Part shown: positions 16,814 through 23,369 of the stretch, piece after piece
Numbering within the stretch: the first letter of the stretch is position 1
Layout of the letters: each line of letters opens with the position of its first letter
From: Hyphomonas sp.
GTDB taxonomy: Bacteria > Pseudomonadota > Alphaproteobacteria > Caulobacterales > Hyphomonadaceae
NCBI GenBank assembly: GCA_024743015.1
Contig: JANSXJ010000004.1
Location: forward strand, 1 to 25,177
Length of the DNA: 25,177 nt
Direction: 5' to 3'
Made by a program: the position numbers and the translations under genes
Notes under the pieces: model-generated
What the model was told of the DNA's origin: nothing
The model's input: the letters and a program-made list of their open reading frames with translations, nothing else
The model's database searches: none

Positions 16814-16978
16814 CTCGGATATGGCGATATCACCCCTCAAGGGCATTACCCTCAAGCCGCCGCCGCGTTCGAGGCGGTCATTGGTGTTCTGTATACGGTA
16901 ATATTGTTGTCTCGGTTGGTGGGCATGTACGGAACTCGCACCGCAACGAAACCATCGAGCCAGCGCCTGCTCGTGTGA
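16811..16978 (+). pseudogene. Truncated potassium/ion channel (pore filter and last membrane helix only)
   Basis: The plus-strand frame reads SLGYGDITP, the selectivity-filter signature of two-helix K+ channels, followed by EAVIGVLYTVILLSRLVGMYG, which matches the closing membrane helix of such proteins, and stops at 16976-16978. Everything before the filter (first helix and pore helix) is missing: the homology starts at the very edge of the 67-bp inverted-repeat element. A frame of 63 codons can start at an ATG inside that element (16787), but it would make a channel with no first helix, so a functional product is unlikely. It is on the opposite strand to all other genes here. Confidence 0.7.
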
Positions 16979-17043
16979 AATGTATCCATACTTCCGAATC
17001 AAGACTTCTGAACCGAGAATTATGATGGGTCCATTTCTCCCGT

Positions 17044-17427
17044 CTAGGCGGCCGGCTCAGGCGCGGCAGACATTTTGCTGCTCACCTGCTCATTGAAATA
17101 CTCCAATCGCCTCTGCCCCAGCGCATGCGCGATATCACGCTCCCCCTCAGGAATAGGTTCGGTCCGCGTAAGCCAATAGTACACAAAGTGCGACAGCGTG
17201 GCGTAAGTGTAGGCTAGGTCCTTTTCCATATCCGCCTGATGCTGATCGAAGGCGTCCATGCGGGCGAGCAAACGCTCTTCCAGCACTGAACGCGCTTCTG
17301 GATCGAACCATGCTCTCAGTGCGTCTTCAACGATCGCCGTTTTTGTCACCCCTGGCTTGTCAGCTGCCTCACACAGTTGCGCATAGAGCTTTGTCGAAAT
17401 CCGTATGTTGACGCGCGGCTTTCCCAT
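17044..17427 (-). CDS. Ribbon-helix-helix (CopG-like) accessory protein of the transfer region
   Basis: 127 aa from the ATG at 17427, which lies 4 bases after the traG stop; the frame could open earlier (17475) but would overlap traG. The N-terminus GKPRVNIRISTKLYAQLCEAA followed by VTKTAIVEDALRAWF has the strand-helix-helix pattern of CopG/RHH DNA-binding proteins. The rest is helical and ends in an Ala/Pro tail. In related conjugative modules a small protein of this kind follows traG, between it and the trb genes. It may act as a relaxosome accessory or as a repressor. In this window it is the last gene of the transfer module before the scarred junction. Confidence 0.8.
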   Translation of the reverse strand: MGKPRVNIRISTKLYAQLCEAADKPGVTKTAIVEDALRAWFDPEARSVLEERLLARMDAFDQHQADMEKDLAYTYATLSHFVYYWLTRTEPIPEGERDIAHALGQRRLEYFNEQVSSKMSAAPEPAA

Positions 17428-17431
17428 CCAC

Positions 17432-19393
17432 TCAGAACCCCGGAAGGACGTCAGGGTCGCCGCGATCCGCAGCAACGGCGCGTCTTACGGCTTCGAGGTT
17501 TTGATCGCTGGTCGGATCAACCTCATCGTCGATGTCGGCATCAACGCTTGGCTCGGCAGTGCGTTTTTCCGGCAGATCATCATTCGTGTGCTCAGGTTCT
17601 CGAGTCCGTTTCAGCGACACACTATCAGGATGTTCCCTATCCTCAGCCTCCGGCTCCTTGAAGGGCGGCGCTGCAACAATGGATGTCCACTCTGCGTCAC
17701 ACGCGGCGTCGTCCCATTCGACGGGCGCTGGCGACAAGACTCGTTTCGTAAAATTTGCGTCTTTGAAATAACAAAGCTTCCTGGCGAGCACGGGCGGCGC
17801 TCCGGACACCATGATAATTTCATCACTGGCAGAAAGTTGCATGACCTCGCCGGGCGTTATAAGCGCGCGCTGAGTTTCCTGGCGTGAAACCATCAAGTGA
17901 GAGAGCCAGGGCGCAAGCCGGTGACCGGTATAGTTCTTCTGCGAGCGGAGTTCCGTTGTTGTTCCGAGCGCATCAGAGACGCGCTTGGCGGTGCGTTCAT
18001 CATTGGTCGCGAAAGCAATGCGCACATGACAATTATCCAGGATCGAATTATTGGGCCCGTAAGCCTTTTCGATCTGGTTCAGGGATTGAGCGATCAGATA
18101 GGCGCGGATGCCATAGCCTGCCATGAAGGCGAGTGCACTTTCAAAGAAGTCCAGCCGCCCGAGCGCAGGAAACTCATCCAGCATGAAGAGCAGTTTCCGG
18201 CGGTTCTTTTCGGGCAAATCTTCCGTCAGCCTGCGTCCAATCTGGTTAAGGATCAGCCGGATCAGCGGCTTCGTCCGAGACAGGTCGGATGGCGGGACGA
18301 CCAGATAGAGCGAAAGCGGGCTCTCCCCTTCAACCAGGTCCTCGATGCGCCAGTCTGATCGGCTGGTGACTTCCGCGATGACTGGGTCACGATAAAGCGA
18401 CAGGAAACTCATGGCCGTGGACAGAACCCCGGAGCGCTCATTCTCTGATTTGTTGAGAAGTTCTCGAGCGGCCTGCGCAACTATCGGATGCACCCCTCTC
18501 TCCCCCAGATGAGGCGTTGTCATCATGATACGGAGTGTGACGGCGAAGGAGCGTTTCGGATCGGACAGGAACCGCACGCAGCCGCTGAGTGTCTTGTCTG
18601 CTTCTGCATAAAGCACGTGCAGGATGACACCGACGAGCAAGGCATGTCCGGTCTTCTCCCAGTGGTTTCGGCGCTCCAGCGAGCCTTCAGGGTCAACCAG
18701 TATGTCAGCGATGTTCTGAACATCGCGTACTTCATGCTCGCCGCGGCGCACGCCCATAAGTGGATTATATTTCGGGGATCGCCGGTCGGTTGGATCAAAC
18801 CGCACGCATCGGGAAAATCCGGATCGCCAGCCAGACGTGAGCTCCCAATTCTCGCCCTTGATGTCGTGGATGACGGCGCTGCCGGTCCAGGACAACAGGG
18901 TTGGTACAACCAGCCCCACGCCCTTGCCTGAACGCGTTGGTGCAAACGCCATGACATGTTCAGGGCCGTCATGACGCAGATAGCGCTTTTGCCAACGCCC
19001 CAGGAACACGCCTTTATCCGCAAACAATCCGGCGCGTTTCAAATCGGGTGCGCTGGCCCATCGCGCCGAGCCGTAAGTGGTGACATGGCGCTCGTGGCGA
19101 CTGCGCAAGACAGAACCAATGATCGCCGCCAGAAAGCCGAGCGCCGAACCGGAGACCGCGATCAGCCCGCCACGTGCGAACACTTCCGGCGCATAGGCTT
19201 CATAGGCGTACCACCATTGGAACAGCCGCCACGGTTTATAGATTGGTGTTTCGCCTGCGATGAACCAGGGCGCGCCAAGCGCTGCCTGATGGCCAAGCGC
19301 GTCAGCGGTCATTTGTGTGGCGAGCCAGACCGCTCCGATGATCAGCGCGAACACCACCATGATCTGGCCAATGAGTATCTTTGTGCCGGTCAT
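17432..19393 (-). CDS. traG: Type IV coupling protein TraG/VirD4
   Basis: 653 aa from the ATG at 19393, which has a near-perfect AAGGAGG before it; the frame is open further upstream but that part overlaps the relaxase gene and lacks such a site. Two N-terminal membrane helices (TGTKILIGQIMVVFALIIG and the GGLIAVSGSALGFLAAIIGS region) precede the ATPase domain with Walker A PTRSGKGVG and Walker B LLFMLDEFPAL. The SQSLNQI-type and FATNDERTAKRVSDALG segments are typical of the family. It is the inner-membrane ATPase that brings the relaxase-DNA complex to the type IV secretion channel. The C-terminal part (EPEAEDREHPD... onward) is acidic and low in complexity. It sits between the relaxase and the RHH gene, as in known ICE modules. 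Confidence 0.96.
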   Translation of the reverse strand: MTGTKILIGQIMVVFALIIGAVWLATQMTADALGHQAALGAPWFIAGETPIYKPWRLFQWWYAYEAYAPEVFARGGLIAVSGSALGFLAAIIGSVLRSRHERHVTTYGSARWASAPDLKRAGLFADKGVFLGRWQKRYLRHDGPEHVMAFAPTRSGKGVGLVVPTLLSWTGSAVIHDIKGENWELTSGWRSGFSRCVRFDPTDRRSPKYNPLMGVRRGEHEVRDVQNIADILVDPEGSLERRNHWEKTGHALLVGVILHVLYAEADKTLSGCVRFLSDPKRSFAVTLRIMMTTPHLGERGVHPIVAQAARELLNKSENERSGVLSTAMSFLSLYRDPVIAEVTSRSDWRIEDLVEGESPLSLYLVVPPSDLSRTKPLIRLILNQIGRRLTEDLPEKNRRKLLFMLDEFPALGRLDFFESALAFMAGYGIRAYLIAQSLNQIEKAYGPNNSILDNCHVRIAFATNDERTAKRVSDALGTTTELRSQKNYTGHRLAPWLSHLMVSRQETQRALITPGEVMQLSASDEIIMVSGAPPVLARKLCYFKDANFTKRVLSPAPVEWDDAACDAEWTSIVAAPPFKEPEAEDREHPDSVSLKRTREPEHTNDDLPEKRTAEPSVDADIDDEVDPTSDQNLEAVRRAVAADRGDPDVLPGF

Positions 19394-19398
19394 GGCGT

Positions 19399-19406
19399 GC
19401 CTCCTT
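19399..19406 (-). promoter_or_regulatory. Ribosome binding site of traG
   Basis: AAGGAGGC on the minus strand, 5 bases before the ATG at 19393. It supports this start over the longer frame. Confidence 0.8.
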
Positions 19407-19511
19407 GAAAGAGCAATTTGTCGTCTCCCAAGAATGATTGCTGAGACTGGTCTTGGACCAGCGGGATTCTGCGCCAATTCCCGCAGCGCCTTGCAAAGCC
19501 ATCCAAGCCGT

Positions 19512-21440
19512 CTAGCGAGACAGCCCTCTGGAACGCCCCATATCCATGCTCCAGCCAATACCCGACGCGGTGCGTTTTATGGTCAGTTCTCGTCCCATTT
19601 GCCGACCAAGACTGCCACGCCATGGCACCAGCGCGAATTCCTTTGCGTTGCCAATGATCGCCATACGCCCGGCTGCAAGGTCGACATGCCCTTCGAGCTT
19701 GCCCTCAAACCGATCCCCTTTCGCCAGCTGAACAGAGGTTCGGCCTGAAGCGACTGCGATGGTGTCCCGCTCACGCTTCAGTTCCAGAGCGCGCAGCTTG
19801 CTTTTCTGCTCTTCCATGAGTTCTGATTGGCCCGCACCCAGATAGCCTTGTTCGCGGAGCCAGATCTGCCGACTTGCTTTCAAGTCCTTCAAGGTTTGCT
19901 GCTGCGCTGCTGCATCCTCTGACAGGTCGTCGATCCATGTTTCGCCGAGGCGGTCGATCTGCATCTTCGGTGAAAGCCAGGACAGGACACTCAATTTGAC
20001 GCCGCCGGATCGGCCCGCCTCATATGCCGCTGCGCGCTCCAGAAAGTCTTCGCCAATGTGCCATTCACCGGTCGCAAGGCGCTCCCCAATACCCACACGC
20101 CGCAAAGCTTCGAGCCGCCGCTTCAGTGTCAGATGATAGGCTGGTTTTGATCCGGGATCGTGGCGGGCGTGCAGGGCTTCCGACCAGATATCGCCGGTTT
20201 GCTCTGCGACCTCAGCAATGGCCTTGTCCGAGGAACGCGCCACGGCTCGCGCGCGGGAGAGCTCCACCACTGCGCCTTGCGGCGGGCGGGCGTGAACATC
20301 GACCGCTGCAGAAGGCACATGCCAGATGCCACCGTCAAAATCTTCAATAAGCAGATAGCGCGTATCGCGAAGTTCATCCTCCGGGCCATAAGCCTTCACG
20401 ACCCCGCGAATGGGGGCGGCGTCTTTCGCGCGGTCCTGAACAAATCGAATGTCGGACTCTCGTTCGCCGAATTCAGCGGCAAGTGTGCGGATGATATCGC
20501 CGCGCCGTGCTCTGCGTTTTAGCTGCTCTTGCCAGCCCTGTTTCATTCGCCAGGAGAGCGTGCCGTCCTGTTCAGCCAGGCCAAGAGATTCAAGGTGCCT
20601 GATGCGCGCGAAGCGCAAGGACCGATCAAACCGCTCTTTGCTCGAGCTTGCATCACCTAGCCTGAATGCGCCGTTCTCCAATCGCGTTTCGATCTCGGAA
20701 TCGAGCCCTGTCCAGCGGTCCTGATCCACCTGCTTCTGACGCGCACCCGCGATCTCCAATGTTCGCCTCGGTCCGAGCCGTTGCGTGGCGAGTTCTTCGG
20801 CAGCTTCTCGGAGGCCCTTTGTGAGATAGTCCCGCGCGATGACGACATCCTTCATCCGGGCGTCGCGACCCCGCACAACAATATGGGTATGCGGATGGCC
20901 TGTATTGTGGTGATCAACGGCGACCCAATCGAGACGCCGCCCGACATCCCTTTCCATTCTCGCCATCAGTTCGCGCGTGGCCTGTTTGAGGTCCCCCATA
21001 CGTGCGCCATCTTCCGGCGAGACGATGATCCGAAACTGGTGGAGGTCATGCTCGCTACGCTCCAGAAATTCGCGGGGGCTGATCCCCTCCTGATCGCGAT
21101 CATAAAGAATGCCTCCTTCTCCCTCGCGATCGACACCGTCGCGCTGCAGATAGCTGACATGGGCGCGAAAGAGTCCGGGACCTGCGCCGCGCGCTCTTGC
21201 GATATGCACTTTGACAATGACGCGGCGCATGTGTTGGCGAGACAAATGCCTATGGCGAGAACCACCGGTTCGGGCCGCGCCGCCCGTGCCATAACGCGCG
21301 CCTGTAAAGGCAGACTTGCGAGAGGCTTTGGAAAGTCTCGCTCCGGCCTTATTCAGCTGGCGTGACAAGCGCTTGCCTGCGGGCGCGCCTTGATCGCGTA
21401 TACGTCCGAGCCGCGGCGTGAAGGGTCTTTCCTCGCTCAT
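19512..21440 (-). CDS. Relaxase (VirD2-like, DUF3363 family)
   Basis: 642 aa. The enzyme nicks the transfer origin and stays covalently bound to the DNA end. The basic N-terminus (about 1-70) is followed by the relaxase core: RRVIVKVHIAR, then AHVSYLQRDG with the probable catalytic Tyr, and the metal-binding three-histidine motif in HHNTGHPHTHIVVRG. The long C-terminal half is the DUF3363 region typical of relaxases in alpha- and beta-proteobacterial ICEs and plasmids, and the length is normal. It lies between traF and traG with a 235-bp gap upstream that could hold the transfer origin, and 118 bp before the traG start. Confidence 0.95.
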   Translation of the reverse strand: MSEERPFTPRLGRIRDQGAPAGKRLSRQLNKAGARLSKASRKSAFTGARYGTGGAARTGGSRHRHLSRQHMRRVIVKVHIARARGAGPGLFRAHVSYLQRDGVDREGEGGILYDRDQEGISPREFLERSEHDLHQFRIIVSPEDGARMGDLKQATRELMARMERDVGRRLDWVAVDHHNTGHPHTHIVVRGRDARMKDVVIARDYLTKGLREAAEELATQRLGPRRTLEIAGARQKQVDQDRWTGLDSEIETRLENGAFRLGDASSSKERFDRSLRFARIRHLESLGLAEQDGTLSWRMKQGWQEQLKRRARRGDIIRTLAAEFGERESDIRFVQDRAKDAAPIRGVVKAYGPEDELRDTRYLLIEDFDGGIWHVPSAAVDVHARPPQGAVVELSRARAVARSSDKAIAEVAEQTGDIWSEALHARHDPGSKPAYHLTLKRRLEALRRVGIGERLATGEWHIGEDFLERAAAYEAGRSGGVKLSVLSWLSPKMQIDRLGETWIDDLSEDAAAQQQTLKDLKASRQIWLREQGYLGAGQSELMEEQKSKLRALELKRERDTIAVASGRTSVQLAKGDRFEGKLEGHVDLAAGRMAIIGNAKEFALVPWRGSLGRQMGRELTIKRTASGIGWSMDMGRSRGLSR

Positions 21441-21675
21441 CGGAGGTCACTCAATCCGTGCACCAAGGAATATTCAGTAATTTCAACGCGTTTCGAGAAA
21501 CGCATGCACCACAATGCTGTGCAAAGGGCGCCAAAAAACAGATGTGCAGACAAGGGGTTAGGCGCCATGTGGTGCCATAGCTTCAATCTTGCCCTGACGG
21601 GTTCGCTGTTAAATCCCATGCCGCCTTTCGCCGCCATATGCCGCGCTCTGCCGCCATATGCCGAGCAGCACATTT
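21441..21675. other. Relaxase-traF intergenic region with repeats (possible oriT)
   Basis: No gene. The stretch holds a tight hairpin GCGTTTC-GA-GAAACGC (21488-21503), a second inverted repeat TGCAC/GTGCA (21505-21509 and 21519-21523), two GGCGCC sites, and two copies of a 14-base direct repeat 20 bases apart. Such a dense set next to a relaxase gene is what a transfer origin or an operator region looks like. Which of these it is cannot be settled from sequence alone. Confidence 0.4.
21630..21663. repeat. Two 14-bp direct repeats spaced 20 bp
   Basis: GCCGCCATATGCCG occurs at 21630-21643 and again, identical, at 21650-21663. Start-to-start distance is 20 bp, about two helical turns, so a protein could bind both on the same face. 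A partial third copy (CCATGCCG) lies at 21616-21623. The repeats end 12 bp before the traF stop codon. Confidence 0.75.
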
Positions 21676-22170
21676 TCAGTATTCCCAGATCAGTGCGGCG
21701 ACGCCCTCAAGATCGCTAAGATCAGTCGCTCCGAAGTAGCGCCCATCCAGCGAGTCTGGATGCGGACTCATAAGGAAGACGTCGGTCTCTGACAGCGTGA
21801 TGCACCCTGTCCAGACCGGCAATGTCCGCCCTTGTGAGTCATGTGTTTTGGCATGCCCGACAAGCTCTCCATTCAAAATAATCGAAGCCTCATTCCGACA
21901 GATTTCATCGCCGGAAACCCCTGCAATCTGTTTCAGAAGTGGCCAGTCCTTCCCGACATAACCCCGGCTCTGAGCCCACCGCGCATCATCGCTTATGGCT
22001 GACACGATGACCCATCGGCCAGGGGTGAATGGGTCATCGCGCAGCCAGTACAGACCTGTCGGCGCACTCGCTGTCCGGTTCCAGATCAGACGTTCCTGGG
22101 GCTGAAAAACACTGGCGATCCCGACTAATGAAACACCAATGACAACGCACAGAATAATGAACCTGCGCAT
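21676..22170 (-). CDS. traF: TraF-type conjugal transfer signal peptidase (S26)
   Basis: 164 aa from the ATG at 22170, 4 bases after the stop of the helix-turn-helix gene; the longer frame would overlap that gene. One N-terminal membrane helix (FIILCVVIGVSLVGIASVF) is followed by the S26 serine motif TASAPTGLYWL and the lysine region LLKQIAGVSGDEI, giving the Ser/Lys dyad. The C-terminal MSPHPDSLDGRYFGATDL matches the family box with the conserved SRYFG-type end. In RP4-like systems TraF processes and cyclises the pilin TrbC. No trbC is in this window, so its substrate gene must lie elsewhere or be lost. Confidence 0.93.
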   Translation of the reverse strand: MRRFIILCVVIGVSLVGIASVFQPQERLIWNRTASAPTGLYWLRDDPFTPGRWVIVSAISDDARWAQSRGYVGKDWPLLKQIAGVSGDEICRNEASIILNGELVGHAKTHDSQGRTLPVWTGCITLSETDVFLMSPHPDSLDGRYFGATDLSDLEGVAALIWEY

Positions 22171-22174
22171 CGAC

Positions 22175-22408
22175 CTATCCAAGTCTGTCGCCAGTGGACG
22201 ACCATCTCTGACGGTTGGACCAGTCCACCAGATCAGGCTTCGCATAGAAGATGCGCCAGCCATGTTTGCGATAGATTGGGCCGCGTCCCTGACAGCGATA
22301 ATGCGACAGCGTAGTTGGCGAGAGATTGAGAAAGTCTGCGGCCTCTGCAGCCGTTAAGAGCTCGGGCAATTCATTGCTGCGCGCTGATTTTCTTCTTTGT
22401 TGTGACAT
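22175..22408 (-). CDS. Small helix-turn-helix DNA-binding protein (excisionase/MerR-like)
   Basis: 77 aa. The ATG at 22408 is chosen over the one at 22429 because AAAGGAG stands 8 bases before it. The core ELLTAAEAADFLNLSPTTLSHYRCQGRGPIYRKHGWRIFYAKPDLVDW is the standard HTH_17/excisionase-type fold with its wing (helix, turn, recognition helix, then the RIFY strand). Proteins like this sit next to traF in many conjugative modules and probably control the transfer genes. It is tightly joined to traF (4-base gap). Confidence 0.9.
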   Translation of the reverse strand: MSQQRRKSARSNELPELLTAAEAADFLNLSPTTLSHYRCQGRGPIYRKHGWRIFYAKPDLVDWSNRQRWSSTGDRLG

Positions 22409-22416
22409 CTCTTTGG

Positions 22417-22423
22417 CTCCTTT
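22417..22423 (-). promoter_or_regulatory. Ribosome binding site of the helix-turn-helix gene
   Basis: AAAGGAG on the minus strand, 8 bases before the ATG at 22408; no comparable site precedes the earlier ATG at 22429. Confidence 0.7.
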
Positions 22424-22535
22424 CGTCATCGTTTCGAGATGTCAAAAAGTGCCGGAAATGGCCGCCAGTTATAGCCGCAATAAGCGAGGTGTGAATTTTC
22501 ACCCCTCTGATTTACCAAGATTTTCAACACGAAAA

Positions 22536-22562
22536 CCGCCCCGGAGGTGATCTCCGGAGCGG
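22536..22562 (-). terminator. Rho-independent terminator after the DUF736 gene
   Basis: An 11-bp stem with one imperfect pair (CCGCTCCGGAG / CTCCGGGGCGG on the minus strand, 5-base loop) followed by TTTTCG, starting 22 bases past the DUF736 stop codon. It separates that gene from the helix-turn-helix/traF/relaxase group. Confidence 0.8.
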
Positions 22563-22584
22563 TGATTGGGTGATGGATTTGACC

Positions 22585-22908
22585 CTAGTCCCGAGGGTTC
22601 CAGAGGATGACGTGGCGGCCTTTCTTGCCTTTCACGGGGGCGAGGTTTGCGTAGATCTTGCGCGGGCCGATCTGCGGGTCTGCGAGGGTGATCGAGACAT
22701 ATTCGCGGCCTGACGCCTTGGCTTTGCGAAGCCATCCACCGCCGATCTCGGTCGAGGTTTCGCCGGCGAAGATGCGGTAGTCCGGCTGTCCGTCGGCGGC
22801 TTTCTCCGCGTTCTTCTCGATGCGGATCGAGGCGGCAAGGTTCATCATTGCGAGAGCGCCTTCGAAGCCGGTTTTGGTTTCGCTGACATATCCGAGTGCG
22901 TTGGCCAT
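22585..22908 (-). CDS. DUF736 family protein
   Basis: 107 aa from the ATG at 22908 with AAAGGAA upstream; the open frame extends far upstream but only this part has family similarity. The pattern LGYVSETKTGFEGALAMMNLAASIRI, then QPDYRIFAGETSTEIGGGW and REYVSITLADPQIG, is typical of DUF736, a small beta-rich protein of unknown function found on plasmids and ICEs of alpha-proteobacteria. It is commonly found between parB-like and tra genes, as here. It stands alone between a structured leader and its own terminator, so it is probably a single-gene unit with high expression. Its role in transfer or maintenance is not known. Confidence 0.93.
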   Translation of the reverse strand: MANALGYVSETKTGFEGALAMMNLAASIRIEKNAEKAADGQPDYRIFAGETSTEIGGGWLRKAKASGREYVSITLADPQIGPRKIYANLAPVKGKKGRHVILWNPRD

Positions 22909-23034
22909 GGTGTGGTTCCTTTCGTTTCCATGTCGCCGCGGGGACCCCTTGTCCCCGTCGACGCCGGACCGAGAGGACGGCGCAGGGCGGGCCTGAACCG
23001 GAACGGGCGAAACGCGAGTGGAGCACCGGACAGG

Positions 23035-23085
23035 CAAGAAAACTTGGTCCGCGAGGAGCCGCAAAGCGGCGGGGAAGTTTTCTTG
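23035..23085. repeat. Long stem-loop, 11-bp perfect arms with nested GC hairpin
   Basis: CAAGAAAACTT (23035-23045) pairs exactly with AAGTTTTCTTG (23075-23085). Inside the loop a second perfect stem GCCGC-AAA-GCGGC lies at 23058-23070. The AT-rich outer and GC-rich inner stems would form a stable nested structure in either strand. It could be a small RNA, an mRNA leader element or a DNA site for a relaxosome or partition protein. Confidence 0.7.
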
Positions 23086-23303
23086 AATGGCCGGTTTCAA
23101 GGCCCGACAGGCGTCGTCCAGGTCACACGGCATGAGACGGGAACAAGGGGTTCGGAGCGCATCGTTGGAAACGGACGAACCGACGCTGGCCGACATTTCG
23201 GAAGGCCCATCGAGACCCAAAGATGGGGCGATTTTTTTTGGCGCGGTTCAATAGATGAACCTCTTGTCTGCGCCCCAGGCAGTATCGATCCCTACGCGGA
23301 AAA

Positions 23304-23328
23304 CCGCCCGGCGACTGTCACCGGGCGG
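23304..23328 (-). terminator. Rho-independent terminator after the ParB-like gene
   Basis: Perfect 8-bp stem CCGCCCGG / CCGGGCGG with a 9-base loop, followed on the minus strand by TTTTCC. It lies 34 bases after the stop codon of the ParB-like gene. Confidence 0.8.
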
Positions 23329-23337
23329 CTCCGCCAT

Positions 23338-23369
23338 CCGCCTGACGAGGAGACTGAAAGGTCAGGCGG
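23338..23369. repeat. Inverted repeat covering the ParB-like stop codon
   Basis: Perfect 9-bp arms CCGCCTGAC (23338-23346) and GTCAGGCGG (23361-23369), 14-base loop. The right arm contains the gene's stop codon (minus-strand TGA at 23362-23364). Together with the terminator at 23304-23328 it makes two hairpins in a row. Confidence 0.7.

Larger units (their letters stand above)
22909..23361. other. 453-bp non-coding region with hairpins upstream of DUF736
   Basis: No gene is supported; frames crossing it are extensions or shadows of neighbours. On the minus strand it holds, in order, the parB terminator hairpins, an AT-rich stretch with a run of T/A around 23230, a long interrupted stem-loop (23035-23085) and a short GGGGAC/GTCCCC hairpin (22940-22956) just before the DUF736 ribosome site. 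It is probably the promoter and a structured 5' leader of the DUF736 transcript. Confidence 0.5.

Noticed and set aside
22499..23220. 175-codon frame over DUF736 and the long N-terminal extension of the DUF736 frame
   Set aside because: The first is Arg/Pro-rich shadow coding; the second has no family similarity before the ATG at 22908, which has a good ribosome site.
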